Shown piece after piece: positions 53,310 through 62,414 of a stretch of DNA of 64,000 bases (within the stretch, counting starts at the first letter, position 1; the number at the start of each line of letters is the position of its first letter). This DNA comes from Salivita marina (GTDB taxonomy: Bacteria > Pseudomonadota > Gammaproteobacteria > Pseudomonadales > Azotimanducaceae): positions 186,001 to 250,000 of the forward strand of contig JAYQNS010000002.1 of the NCBI GenBank assembly GCA_038144425.1. Reading direction: 5' to 3'. The notes under the pieces are model-generated. The model had not been told where the DNA came from and made no database searches. It saw only the letters and a list, made by a program, of their open reading frames with translations. The position numbers and the translations under genes were made by a program.

Positions 53310-54730
53310 TCCCGGGCCCTCATGCGTGCGTCGAGGGCGTCGCGCAGGCCGTCCCCCAGGAGATTAAAGGCCAGCACCGTGAGGCTGATCATGAGCGCAG
53401 GAAAGAACAGTTCGTGGGGGGAGTTGAGCATGCTCTTCAAGCCCTCAAAGCACATGGAGCCCCAGGACGGCGTGGGGGGCGCGACGCCCATGCCGATAAA
53501 GGACAGAAAGGCTTCCGTGAAAATCGCCGTGGGAATGGCAAAGGTGAGCGTGACCAAAATTACCCCAAGCGTGTTCGGAATCATGTGGCGGAAGATCAGG
53601 TAGCGCTGGGGCGCGCCGAGCAGGCGAGCCGCCTGCACGTAGCCCTCCTCGCGGATCTGCAGAATTTGCCCCCGGACCAGGCGGGCTGTGGCGGGCCAAA
53701 GCAGCAACACCATGGCAACGAGAATGGCGGTGATGCCGCTTTCCCCTGCCTCCACGCCGCTGGCTACGCGGAAAAGGATCATGAAGAGGAGGAAGGGCAG
53801 GGCCACCACGAAGTCCGCGAGGCGCATGAGCACGGCGTCCGCGCGGCCCCCGAGGAAGCCCGCGGCGGCGCCGTAGGCCGTGCCGAAGAGCACATAAAGC
53901 AGGGGCGCGAGGAGCCCGATGAACAGGGAAGTGCGCGCGCCGTGCATGAGCCGGGAGAGCATATCCCGCCCTAGGTAATCCGTACCCAAGGGATGGGCCG
54001 GCAGGGTAAGGCGCTCTCCCGGTGCGCCGTCCTCGGGGGCTAGAAGCCGCGCTTTCCGCGCCGTATTCAGGGGCAGGGCCCGCTCCACGTCCACCCGAAG
54101 CGTCTGGAATTGGGGGCTTTCCCGCAGGCCATCGGTGGCGGTCACGCTGTACCAGTACACGCCCGGTTCCAGAGCCAAGGCGTCCTCGTAGCTAACCTCG
54201 GCGCCGCTCCAGCGATCCCCCAGGGGCAGGCCCAGCTCGTTCAGCGCGGTGGGCTGGTAGCGATTGCGGTAAATACGATAACCCGCGGCGTTCTCCACCG
54301 GACTCCAGCGCAGGCGTACGGACCAGGTGTGGGGCGTGCCGATGACCTCAAGCCCTTCCGGGGCGGGCAGCGCGGCCCGAGTTGGGGACTGGAGCCAGAA
54401 GGGGTCCGGGGCAGCGGGCCACCCCTCTGCTTCGATCCCGGGCCAGCGCTGGCTCCGATCGATGAGCAGCGCTTCCGCGCCCAAATTCGGGGGCTCGGAG
54501 ATGCGGTCGAGGTTCTGCGTGGACGGGTCCACGGTCCAGAACAGCGGGCCGACGGTGGTAAAGAGGCCGAGCAGCGCGAGGAGCACCAGGGATCCCAAGG
54601 CGCGAGGGTTGCGCAGCAGCCGAGCCCGGGCGTCGGCCCAATAGGAAAGGGAGGGACGCACCAGCACCGGCGCTGCGATCTGTGCGCCGAGAGGGGCGAA
54701 ATCTTCCGGTCGGGGCGAATAGGCACTCAT
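53306..54730 (-). CDS. oppC: Oligopeptide ABC permease OppC with inserted fibronectin type III domain
   Basis: The 474-residue permease is longer than the usual 300. Membrane segment 1 (about 46-64) is followed by an extra periplasmic region. Residues 121-216 there look like an FN3 domain: APEGLEVIGT, then VRLRWSPVENAAGYRIYRN, SYEDALALEPGVYWYSVTA and FQTLRVDV. The permease then resumes with HPLGTDYLGRDMLSRLMHG and the EAA loop region LLGAPQRYLIFRHMIPN. The insert faces the periplasm, where the binding protein docks. Start and stop overlap oppB and oppD by four bases each. Confidence 0.93.
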   Translation of the reverse strand: MSAYSPRPEDFAPLGAQIAAPVLVRPSLSYWADARARLLRNPRALGSLVLLALLGLFTTVGPLFWTVDPSTQNLDRISEPPNLGAEALLIDRSQRWPGIEAEGWPAAPDPFWLQSPTRAALPAPEGLEVIGTPHTWSVRLRWSPVENAAGYRIYRNRYQPTALNELGLPLGDRWSGAEVSYEDALALEPGVYWYSVTATDGLRESPQFQTLRVDVERALPLNTARKARLLAPEDGAPGERLTLPAHPLGTDYLGRDMLSRLMHGARTSLFIGLLAPLLYVLFGTAYGAAAGFLGGRADAVLMRLADFVVALPFLLFMILFRVASGVEAGESGITAILVAMVLLLWPATARLVRGQILQIREEGYVQAARLLGAPQRYLIFRHMIPNTLGVILVTLTFAIPTAIFTEAFLSFIGMGVAPPTPSWGSMCFEGLKSMLNSPHELFFPALMISLTVLAFNLLGDGLRDALDARMRARE

Positions 54731-55662
54731 GCGAGGCGCACCCGAGGATCAATCAGGCCGTAGATGAGGTCGACCACAATCACCATGAAGACGAGAAAGC
54801 TTCCGTAGAACACCGTGGTGCCCATGATGAGGGTGTAGTCGAGCTGCTGCACCGCCTCCACGAAGGCCCGGCCGAGGCCAGGGATGGCGAACACCAGCTC
54901 CACCACGAAGCCGCCGGTGGTGATGGCGGCGATGGCGGGTCCGAGTACCGTGATCACGGGCAGGCTCGCGTTTCGCAGCGCATGGCGCCAGAAGATGCCC
55001 CCTTCGCTGACCCCCTTGGCCCGGGCCGTGCGGATGTAGTCCGCGGTGAGCACCTCGAGCATGGAGGAACGCATGAGCCGGGTGAGGAAGGCGAGGGTAG
55101 ACAGGCCCAGCACCACCGCTGGCATGACCATATGGCTGAGCTCCCCCCAGCCCGCTACGGGCAAGAGGGTGAAGCCCAGCGCATCGTTGGCATTGACCAG
55201 CGCCAGCTGCCCAAGAGCGGCGAAGACGAAGCTGGGGACGCTAATGCCCAAGATCACCGCGAGCATAACCGTGACATCGGGCCAGCGATTGCGCTTCAGC
55301 GCCGTGAAGGCGCCAAGGAGCACGCCGCCGATGGCGGCGAAGGCGATGGCCAGCACCCCCAGCTGCGCAGAAACGGGGAAGGCGTCGAGGATGATGTCGT
55401 TCACCCGGCGGTTTTGCTGCGTAAATGAGAGGCCAAAGTCTCCCTTCGCCATGTTCCCCAAAAAGATGAAGTACTGATCGGGGAACACCGGCCGATCAAG
55501 GCCGTAGCGGGCATCAAGGTTCTTGCGGATCGCTTCCGTGGTGGCCTTCTCGTTCGAGAGGGGATCTCCGGGCACCGCATGCATCGCCGCAAAGGTGGCC
55601 GTGGCGATAAACCAGATGGTGATCAGCCCCTGAAAAATCCGCTTGATGGCGTAGCGCCCCAT
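54727..55662 (-). CDS. oppB: Oligopeptide ABC permease OppB
   Basis: The 311-residue inner-membrane permease has the family N-terminus RIFQGLITIWFIATATFAAMH, six membrane segments, the DYIRTARAKGVSEGGIFWRHALRNA cytoplasmic EAA loop, and a C-terminal VFYGSFLVFMVIVVDLIYGLIDPRVR. It pairs with OppC. Its ATG shares one base with the oppA stop (TAATG). Confidence 0.96.
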   Translation of the reverse strand: MGRYAIKRIFQGLITIWFIATATFAAMHAVPGDPLSNEKATTEAIRKNLDARYGLDRPVFPDQYFIFLGNMAKGDFGLSFTQQNRRVNDIILDAFPVSAQLGVLAIAFAAIGGVLLGAFTALKRNRWPDVTVMLAVILGISVPSFVFAALGQLALVNANDALGFTLLPVAGWGELSHMVMPAVVLGLSTLAFLTRLMRSSMLEVLTADYIRTARAKGVSEGGIFWRHALRNASLPVITVLGPAIAAITTGGFVVELVFAIPGLGRAFVEAVQQLDYTLIMGTTVFYGSFLVFMVIVVDLIYGLIDPRVRLA

Positions 55663-57292
55663 TACGGTTGCTCCAGCCAGGCCCGGGCCAGGTCCGGATC
55701 CGGGCTCGTTTGTCGGCGAATGGCGCCCTTCACCGCCGGGTGAATGACGTAGATCTGGCCCCGCTCATAGGTCGGGATGATGGCGTGGTCCTCGAGCAGG
55801 ATGCGTTGAATGCACCCGAAGGCCTCAACCCGAGCCTCCGGATCCACGGAGTTCTGCGCGTTGCGAACGCAGGCGTCAAGCTCCGGGTTGGCGTAGCGCC
55901 CTCGGTTATTCAAGTTCCAGCTGGCGAAAAGGTCGCCAAAGGTTAGGGGGTCGAGGTAGTCCGGGCCCCAGCCTGCGGCCACCAGGTCGAAGTCCCCGGC
56001 GGTCATCTTGGCCAGGCGCTGCTTAAAGATTTGCCGATCGATGCGTACGGTCAGCCCCAGCGCGTCCTTCCACAGCGTTTGAAGAAATTCCGCCTGCTTG
56101 TTTGCCGTGGGGGAGTTGCCCGTGAGAAGGACCAGCTCCGGAGGGTCGGTAAGGCCCAGCTCGGCCATGGCCTTCTTCAGGTGGCTTCGGGCCAGGGTCC
56201 AGTCCGTCACTGGCTCCGGCGGGGGGATCTCCTGAAGCAGGCGCTGCTTTGCCCCCTGCAAATAGGAGGGGTAGAGGGACAGGCCAGGAAGGTTCCCCGG
56301 GGTGCCGATCACCCTATTGATGAATTCATAGGTATCAAAGCTCAGGGCCAGGGCGCGGCGCAGATTCCAGTTCTGCGTGAGTCGCCCTTCCCGGTGGTTG
56401 AACTCGATGTACCAGGCGGAGCCGTCGTTGAAGCGCTCGATGCGCCAGCGCTGGTCCAGGGCGTTTTCCATGGTTTCCGAATCGAGGCCCGCAAGGATGA
56501 TGCGATTGTCCTTGAACAGGTTCAGCGCCGCGTTGGTGTCGGCGGTGATGTAGGGGAACTCAATGCGGTTTAAGTAAATGTTGTCCCGGTCCCAGTAGTG
56601 GGGGTTCTTCGCCATTTCGAGGCGGGCGCCGTGGTCCCAGCGTTCAATGACAAAGGGGCCGTTGAAGAGCATGTCCTCGGCATCCGCGCCGTAGCGTCCG
56701 TCCCGGGCCCGGTAGAAACTTTCCTTCAGAGGATAGAAGGTGGCAAAGGCCACCAGCTTGTCGAAGTAAGCGAGGGCGCGGGAGAAACGAACTTCGAGGC
56801 GTCGGGGCTCCGGCGCGCTCACCCCCAGGCTCGTGATTGGGGCTTCCCCTGACTGATCTCCTCAGCGTTCTCGATGCCCTGGAGAATAAAGGCGTACTCG
56901 GAAGCGGTTATCGGATCCACGGCGTGGCGCCAGGAGAATACGAAGTCGGCGGCGGTGACCGGGCCGCCGTCGCTCCAGCGGGCGTCCGCCCGGAGCCAGA
57001 AGGTGGCGCCGTCTTGACGGATCTCCCAGCGTTCGGCGACCCCAGGGACGAGCCGGCCCTGGCCGTCGAAGCGGGTGAGGGCTTCCATAACGTGACCAAG
57101 CACGCGGGTGCTCACCTGGTCCGTGGCCTTGCTCGAATCGAGCTGGGGTGGCTCCTGGGGAAGGACCATGCGAATCACCCGGCCCTCGAAGTCCACGGCG
57201 GTTTCTGCGGCCCCGGCCCAGGGCGAGGCCGTGGCGAGGAGGCAGCTCAGGAGGAGTGCTATGCGTCGCCCCGCGGGCCCAAGCCGCACCAT
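55662..57292 (-). pseudogene. oppA: Peptide-binding protein OppA gene with a frameshift
   Basis: Two frames make one SBP_bac_5 peptide-binding protein. The first (57292 down to 56819) starts with a signal peptide (IALLLSCLLATASPWAGA) and holds the family start RWSDGGPVTAADFVFSWRHAVDP; it ends early after EEISQGK. The second frame continues as GEAPITSLGVSAPEPRRLEV and runs to 55662 through FNGPFVIERWDHGARLEM. Adding one base to the C run at 56846-56849 (G run in the mRNA) joins them exactly. The rest of the operon is intact, so either the gene is newly broken or the base was lost in sequencing. OppA would deliver oligopeptides to OppBCDF. Confidence 0.85.
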
Positions 57293-57373
57293 GGGAAATC
57301 CTTGTCCAGAATCTTAAAGAGCGGAGTGTAACGCGCCCGCTAACTTGCGCCAGCGTTGGGATCCAGCGGCCGG

Positions 57374-58885
57374 TTAGCGGACGGCGATAAGGAGATCGCT
57401 TATCACCCGCTCGAGATGATTTAGGGCGTTGCAGACGTTCACCTGGTGACAGCTGGCGCGATACCGAGGCATTTCCGAATCCCCCGAGCCCCAGCTGCGC
57501 TCCGGCTCTGGGTTCAGCCAAATAACGCGCTGGGCCTTGTCGTAGATCTCCCGGAGCGCCTTCGTGTTGGGATTTCCATAGTTGTTCCGGGCGTCGCCGA
57601 GGATGATGACTGTGCTCTGGGAATTAACCGCTGAGCCTGCAACGCGAAGGAAGTCGTCGAAGGCTTGGCCGTAGTCCGTGGAGCCGCCGCTGAAGTCCGC
57701 AAGGGTAGTGGCAATGGCGTCATCGATGGCCATCCGCTGAAAGTTCTCCGTCACCTCTCCAAGATCGGAGGAGAAGGCAAAGGCTCGAACCCGCGGCAGC
57801 ACGGCTTCGAGGCTGTAGAGGAACATCAGCATGAAGCGAGCATAGGTGGCCACGGAGCCAGACACGTCACAGATCGCGAAGACCTTACTGCGGTCGATCT
57901 TCCGCGCCTTCCATGCCAGATCGATCAGCTCGCCGTCATAACGAAGATTCTTCCGCAGCGTCCTGCTGACATGTAGCTGGCCCCGGCGCATCTTCTTGCG
58001 GCGCCGGGAATGGGCTGCGATCAGGCGCTTTGCCATCTTCTCCACAAGCCGCTTTAAGTGGCTGAAGTTTCGGTGTTCAACATTGCTGAGCTTCACATGG
58101 CGCAGCATGGCTTCGCGGAGGCGGTGCCCGTCGGCGTCGGCGTGGAGGAGGAATTGCCGCTCCACGTAGTCCCGCACCCGCTCCCGTAGGTCGTCCCGCA
58201 GGCCGCTGAGCTGGGCTGCGGTGCGCCGAGCCTTGGCATCGGCCTGGGCGGCGAGGGTGCCGATTTCTTCCTGTAGGGCGCCTTGGCCGAGGGTATCCAT
58301 AATGCGGCGTGTGTAGAGCCCTTTCTGCGTAAAGACCTTAATACCGGCGACGTTAACCGCGTCCCCGGCCTGGCTCACGGCCAGGGCGAGGGCGGCCCGA
58401 TCCCCCTGCTGGAGCTGCTGGCCGAGGGCGGACTGAGCGCTCTGCACTGGTCCGGGACCGGGGTCTCCGAAGGGATCGGTACGGTCGTCTTCCGGCGAGC
58501 CATCGCCCGAGGGGTCCCCGCCAGACGCGTCGCTGTTGGGACGCTCCGAGCCCTGGCCCTGGGGCTGGCCATCGCCGCCCCCGCCCTGGCCTTCGCTGCC
58601 CTCCCCTTCGCCGCTCGAATCGCCCTCACCGCTCTCTCCATCGGACTCGCCCGGCGGGGCGTCGGAAAACTCCTCAAAACGAAAGAAGGCGTCGAAGCAG
58701 GCGTCGAAGGCCAGCTTCTCCTCCGCCGTCTTGGGCAGCACCAGAGCGAGACTTTCCTTAAGTTGCTGCCGATCCTCCATGCCCATGCGGTCCACCGTGC
58801 GGAACGCATCGAGCGTTTCTGCCGGCGAGATGCGCACCTCCGCCATGCGAAGGGCGCTGATGAAGCGCTGGAGGGAGGCGTCCAC
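57374..58885 (-). CDS. CoxE-like VWA-domain protein
   Basis: The 503-residue protein has an N-terminal helical region (ISALRMAEVRISPAETLDAF), a glycine-, serine- and glutamate-rich linker around residues 80-150, and a C-terminal von Willebrand A domain with a metal site AICDVSGSVATYARFM. It is the usual partner of the MoxR ATPase coded just upstream. I start at the GTG at 58885, one base after the MoxR stop; the longer frame would need a TTG start inside the MoxR gene. Such pairs assemble or insert metals into enzymes, but the client is unknown. Confidence 0.88.
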   Translation of the reverse strand: MDASLQRFISALRMAEVRISPAETLDAFRTVDRMGMEDRQQLKESLALVLPKTAEEKLAFDACFDAFFRFEEFSDAPPGESDGESGEGDSSGEGEGSEGQGGGGDGQPQGQGSERPNSDASGGDPSGDGSPEDDRTDPFGDPGPGPVQSAQSALGQQLQQGDRAALALAVSQAGDAVNVAGIKVFTQKGLYTRRIMDTLGQGALQEEIGTLAAQADAKARRTAAQLSGLRDDLRERVRDYVERQFLLHADADGHRLREAMLRHVKLSNVEHRNFSHLKRLVEKMAKRLIAAHSRRRKKMRRGQLHVSRTLRKNLRYDGELIDLAWKARKIDRSKVFAICDVSGSVATYARFMLMFLYSLEAVLPRVRAFAFSSDLGEVTENFQRMAIDDAIATTLADFSGGSTDYGQAFDDFLRVAGSAVNSQSTVIILGDARNNYGNPNTKALREIYDKAQRVIWLNPEPERSWGSGDSEMPRYRASCHQVNVCNALNHLERVISDLLIAVR

Positions 58886-58886
58886 G

Positions 58887-59831
58887 CTAGGCGCTTTTGC
58901 GAGCCGTCGCGAGAAGACTGGGAAGTTCCGGCGTGAGCACGTCAATGTCGTCCTGGAACTTTAGGATGACATTAAGCGTGTCTTGTACGAGCTGGCTGTC
59001 GAGCTGCTCGGCGTTGAGCAGCAGCAGGGTTCGGGCCCAGTCGATGGTCTCGCTGATGGCCGGGACCTTCTTCAGGTCCTTCTCCCGGAGGGCCTGGATA
59101 AAGGCGACCAGTTCACGCTCCAGGGCCGGGGGGATCTCCGGAACCCGAGCGTGCACGATGGCACGCTCCAGCGTCGCTTCCGGGAAGGGGATGTAAAGGT
59201 GAAGGCACCGGCGCTTTAGGGCGTCGGACACTTCCCGGGTGTTGTTCGAAGTCAAAAATACCAGGGGTCGCGGGCCCTTAGCGCGCATGGTGCCCAGCTC
59301 AGGGATGGAGACCTGAAAGTCCGAGAGCAGTTCGAGCAGCATGGACTCGAATTCCTGGTCCGCCTTATCGATTTCGTCGATGAGCAGCACCGCCCCAGCT
59401 TCCTCCTGCAATGCTTTCAGGAGGGGACGGGGTTCGAGGAAGTCCTCGGAAAAGAACACGTCACCGAACTCGTGGAGCCGCTCAAGGGAGGCTTGAAGGC
59501 CCTTGGCGCCGGCGAGCACGTCCCCGAGCTGTTCCTTTAGGACCTGAATATAGAGCAGCTGCTTGGCGTATTTCCATTCATAAAGGGCTTTGGCTTCGTC
59601 GAGACCCTCGTAGCACTGGAGGCGAATGAGAGGGTGATTCAAAAGCGCGGCGGTGGTTTTTGCCAGCTCCGTTTTTCCAACCCCCGGGGGGCCTTCCACC
59701 AAAATGGGTTTGTCCAGTTCGAGGGCCAGGTAGACCGCGGTCGCAATCTGCGTCGAACAAATGTAGCTGGCGCTTTCCAGGCCGGCTTGAACCTCGGCCA
59801 CGGAACGGAAGGGGGTAGGTGCGGTGCTCAC
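58887..59831 (-). CDS. MoxR-family AAA ATPase
   Basis: The 314-residue ATPase has Walker A LVEGPPGVGKTELAKT near residue 45, Walker B AVLLIDEIDKAD near 150, sensor 1 PLVFLTSNNTREVS near 190 and RRCLHLYIPFP, the MoxR arginine-finger region. It belongs to the MoxR branch paired with CoxE-like VWA proteins. The start is GTG. It lies downstream of the enoyl-CoA hydratase gene on the same strand, separated by 70 bases that contain a weak GCGCCC/GGGCGC stem. Confidence 0.93.
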   Translation of the reverse strand: MSTAPTPFRSVAEVQAGLESASYICSTQIATAVYLALELDKPILVEGPPGVGKTELAKTTAALLNHPLIRLQCYEGLDEAKALYEWKYAKQLLYIQVLKEQLGDVLAGAKGLQASLERLHEFGDVFFSEDFLEPRPLLKALQEEAGAVLLIDEIDKADQEFESMLLELLSDFQVSIPELGTMRAKGPRPLVFLTSNNTREVSDALKRRCLHLYIPFPEATLERAIVHARVPEIPPALERELVAFIQALREKDLKKVPAISETIDWARTLLLLNAEQLDSQLVQDTLNVILKFQDDIDVLTPELPSLLATARKSA

Positions 59832-59901
59832 GCGATCTCCAACGCTTAGGCGCCCCCCTGTGGGAGGGCGCAGTGGGGCCTCATGCTTAGGGCTAGAGGG
59901 C

Positions 59902-60750
59902 TTAGCGCCCCGTGAATTGCGGCGCGCGCTTTTCGAGGAAGTGGGCGACTCCCTCCTTGAAATCTTCCGTGCCGAAGGTGGCTTTCATTTCCGTTTCCGC
60001 GCGATCGAGCACCGTGCCCAGGTCGGCGAACACGTCATTCCACAGCTGGCGCTTCATCACCCGCAGCGAGCGGGGAGAAACGGTGGAGGCCATGGTGCGG
60101 GCGTAGTTCATCACCTCTTCTTCGAATACGGCCTCATCATACACCGCATTAGCGAGGCCTAGGCGGAGTCCTTCCTCCGCCCCCACGAAGCGCGCGGAGA
60201 AGAGCAGATCAGCGGCGGCAGCGGGCCCGCAAAGCTGATTTAGGGTCCAGGTAAGCCCCCATTCTGCAATAAGCCCCCGCTTGGCGAAGATGGTGGACAT
60301 GCGGCCGGCGCTGGACCAGAGGCGGAGGTCGCAGAAGAGCGCGATGGCCATGCCCATGCCCGCCGTGGCGCCGTTAATTGCTGCGATCACCGGCTTTGGC
60401 ACGGAGGCGAAGTAGCTGTAGCGACCGCCAAAGGCCGCGGGTACGTCGGGATCGATGCGGCGGTCGTCATCCCCTTTGGCGATGCTGTTGTTCCCATTGC
60501 CGCCCTTTGCGGCGGCCTGAATGGCCAACAGATTATCCATGTCAGCCCCTGCGCAGAAGCCGCGCCCGGCACCGGTGAGCACGATGACCTTCACCGCGTC
60601 GTCCGCGGTGGCCGCCTTCATGAGGGCATAGACCTCCTGGTCCATGGTGCCGGTCCAGGCGTTCATCTTGTCCGGTCGGTTGAGGGTGACGGTGGCGACT
60701 CCGTCGCTGACGTCATAACGGGTGTGCTCAAGACTGTGCGGTGCGCTCAT
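59902..60750 (-). CDS. Enoyl-CoA hydratase/isomerase family protein
   Basis: I start at the ATG at 60750 after GGGGGAGAAAAGG, giving 282 residues. The oxyanion segments are GRGFCAGADMDN and INGATAGMGMAIAL, and the glutamate in GLIAEWGLTWTL is at the expected catalytic position. It is not close to the crotonase at 24287 (different core segments), so the two likely use different CoA thioesters. It diverges from the exported amidohydrolase gene. Confidence 0.9.
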   Translation of the reverse strand: MSAPHSLEHTRYDVSDGVATVTLNRPDKMNAWTGTMDQEVYALMKAATADDAVKVIVLTGAGRGFCAGADMDNLLAIQAAAKGGNGNNSIAKGDDDRRIDPDVPAAFGGRYSYFASVPKPVIAAINGATAGMGMAIALFCDLRLWSSAGRMSTIFAKRGLIAEWGLTWTLNQLCGPAAAADLLFSARFVGAEEGLRLGLANAVYDEAVFEEEVMNYARTMASTVSPRSLRVMKRQLWNDVFADLGTVLDRAETEMKATFGTEDFKEGVAHFLEKRAPQFTGR

Positions 60751-60852
60751 GGACCTTTTCTCCCCCGATGTAATAGCGGCACCTAGCATGGCCCGCCTTG
60801 CCGTTTGGGTCCAGCGCAGCGAGACTCACGGCTGAGCTAGGGAGATTTCGTT

Positions 60853-62166
60853 ATGAAGATAATGTGCCTGCCCCGGAGCCCGCGCCTTGGGGTCCTCGCG
60901 ATGTTTGCCTTCCTGTCCTTTGCTGCCCAAGCCGCCGAGCCGCGACTGGTGATTCACGCTGGTGCCCTGCTCGATGGCACGGGAGCGCCGCTACGAGGCC
61001 CCAGCACGGTGGTGCTGTACGGGTCGCGTATTGAAGCCGTCATGCCGGGGCACCAAGCCCCAGCGCCGGGAGACGAAGTGCTCGATCTCAGGGGCCACAC
61101 GGTCATGCCCGGTCTGATCGATATGCACGTGCACCTGCGCAGCGAGAGCAACCCGAGGGCCGCGCTGGATCGCTTTCGTCTAAACCCTGAAGACCATGTG
61201 CTGCGGGCCGCTAAGCACGCCCGGACCACGCTGAACGCTGGCTTCACTACCGTTCGCGATCTGGGGGGCGCCGAGGTGCTCGCCCTTCGAGATGCCATTA
61301 ACGGGGGCTGGGCCGAGGGCCCGCGGATCTTTGCCGCGGGGCGCAGCATCGCCACCACCGGTGGCCACGCCGATCCCACCAATGGCGGGCGCCACGATCT
61401 TTGGGAGACCCCAGGGCCGACGGAAGGAGTGATCAACGGCACGGTGGAAGCGCGCGCGGCGGTTCGCCAGCGCTACAAGGACGGCAGCGACGTGATCAAG
61501 GTCACGGCCACCGGCGGTGTGCTCTCTCAGGCAAAGAACGGCCAGAACCCCCAATTCGCTCTTGATGAGCTGAAGGCCATTGTCGAGACGGCGCGGGACT
61601 ACGGCTTTCACGTCGCCGCCCACGCCCATGGGGAAGAGGGCATGCGCCGGGCCGTGCTCGCCGGGGTTACGAGCATTGAGCACGGGACCTTCATGAGCGA
61701 TGAGGTGATGGCGCTCATGCGGGAGCGGGGAACCTGGTATGTGCCCACGATCATTGCGGGGAAGTTTGTGGCGGAAAAGGCCGAGATTGACGGCTTCTTC
61801 TCGGAGGTTGTGCGGCCGAAGGCCCGGGCCATCGGTCCCCTGATCCAGGACACCTTCGCCCGAGCCTATGCTCAGGGCGTACCTATTGTTTTTGGCACGG
61901 ATACGGGGGTTTCGCCTCACGGGGACAACTGGAAAGAATTTGGCTACATGGTGGAGGCGGGGATGCCGCCCCTTGAGGCCCTGACTTCCGCCATGAGCGT
62001 AGCGGCGGGGGTGCTTGGCCAGGGAGATCAGCTGGGGCAGCTTGCGCCGGGCTTTTTAGCTGACGTGATCGCCGTGGAGGGCGATCCCTTGAGTGATATT
62101 GGGCGCATGAGTGCGGTGTCTCTCGTAATCAAGGACGGCGAGGTAGTGCGCTATGAGAGCCCTTAA
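60853..62166 (+). CDS. Exported amidohydrolase, imidazolonepropionase/Xaa-Pro dipeptidase-like
   Basis: The 437-residue protein starts with a signal peptide (RLGVLAMFAFLSFAAQAA). Metal ligands are in MPGLIDMHVHLRSE near residue 95, the region VIKVTATGGVLS with a likely carboxylated lysine, HVAAHAHGEEGMRRA, and a late aspartate in FGTDTGVSPHG. This branch includes secreted dipeptidases acting on X-Pro and other dipeptides, so a role in periplasmic peptide turnover is plausible. Just after its end lies the tail of a second amidohydrolase (see 62153-62334). Confidence 0.9.
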   Translation: MKIMCLPRSPRLGVLAMFAFLSFAAQAAEPRLVIHAGALLDGTGAPLRGPSTVVLYGSRIEAVMPGHQAPAPGDEVLDLRGHTVMPGLIDMHVHLRSESNPRAALDRFRLNPEDHVLRAAKHARTTLNAGFTTVRDLGGAEVLALRDAINGGWAEGPRIFAAGRSIATTGGHADPTNGGRHDLWETPGPTEGVINGTVEARAAVRQRYKDGSDVIKVTATGGVLSQAKNGQNPQFALDELKAIVETARDYGFHVAAHAHGEEGMRRAVLAGVTSIEHGTFMSDEVMALMRERGTWYVPTIIAGKFVAEKAEIDGFFSEVVRPKARAIGPLIQDTFARAYAQGVPIVFGTDTGVSPHGDNWKEFGYMVEAGMPPLEALTSAMSVAAGVLGQGDQLGQLAPGFLADVIAVEGDPLSDIGRMSAVSLVIKDGEVVRYESP

Positions 62167-62334
62167 GCCCTGGGTGCCCCTGCTGGGGCTGATTGCCCCG
62201 GGCTACCGCGCCGACCTCGTGCTTTGGACCGGCGATCCTCTGGAGCTTACGAGCTGGGCGCGCTGGACCATGATTGAGAAATTCGAGACCGCTATCGCAA
62301 CCCGGCCCAGCGCGTGACTCCGCCGGGCGGTTAA
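62153..62334 (+). pseudogene. Remnant of the C-terminus of another amidohydrolase
   Basis: A 54-codon frame (62153-62317) contains GLIAPGYRADLVLWTGDPLELTSWA, the usual closing segment of imidazolonepropionase-like amidohydrolases. The typical final piece EIRDRYRNPAQR appears from 62278 in a different frame, ending at TAA 62332. The WxDG segment that normally joins the two is missing. So this is a decayed fragment, left after the loss of most of a gene. It differs from the end of the intact gene next to it, so it is not a simple duplication of that end. Confidence 0.75.
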
Positions 62335-62341
62335 GGTCAAG

Positions 62342-62385
62342 GGGTCGCCAGAGAGCGAGGGACTGATTACCATGCCTGGCGACCC
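62342..62385. repeat. Perfect inverted repeat upstream of sodB
   Basis: GGGTCGCCAG (62342-62351) and CTGGCGACCC (62376-62385) are exact reverse complements separated by 24 bases. The right arm ends 29 bases before the sodB ATG. It could be a hairpin in the sodB leader, a terminator for the amidohydrolase region (the following bases are only mildly T-rich), or a protein site. Confidence 0.6.
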
Positions 62386-62414
62386 TCATTCGTTCATCAG
62401 CAAGGAGTCATGCC

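Noticed and set aside
57374..58945. Longer start for the VWA protein at 58945
   Set aside because: It would need a TTG start inside the MoxR gene, and its extra residues show no family similarity; the GTG at 58885 directly follows the MoxR stop.
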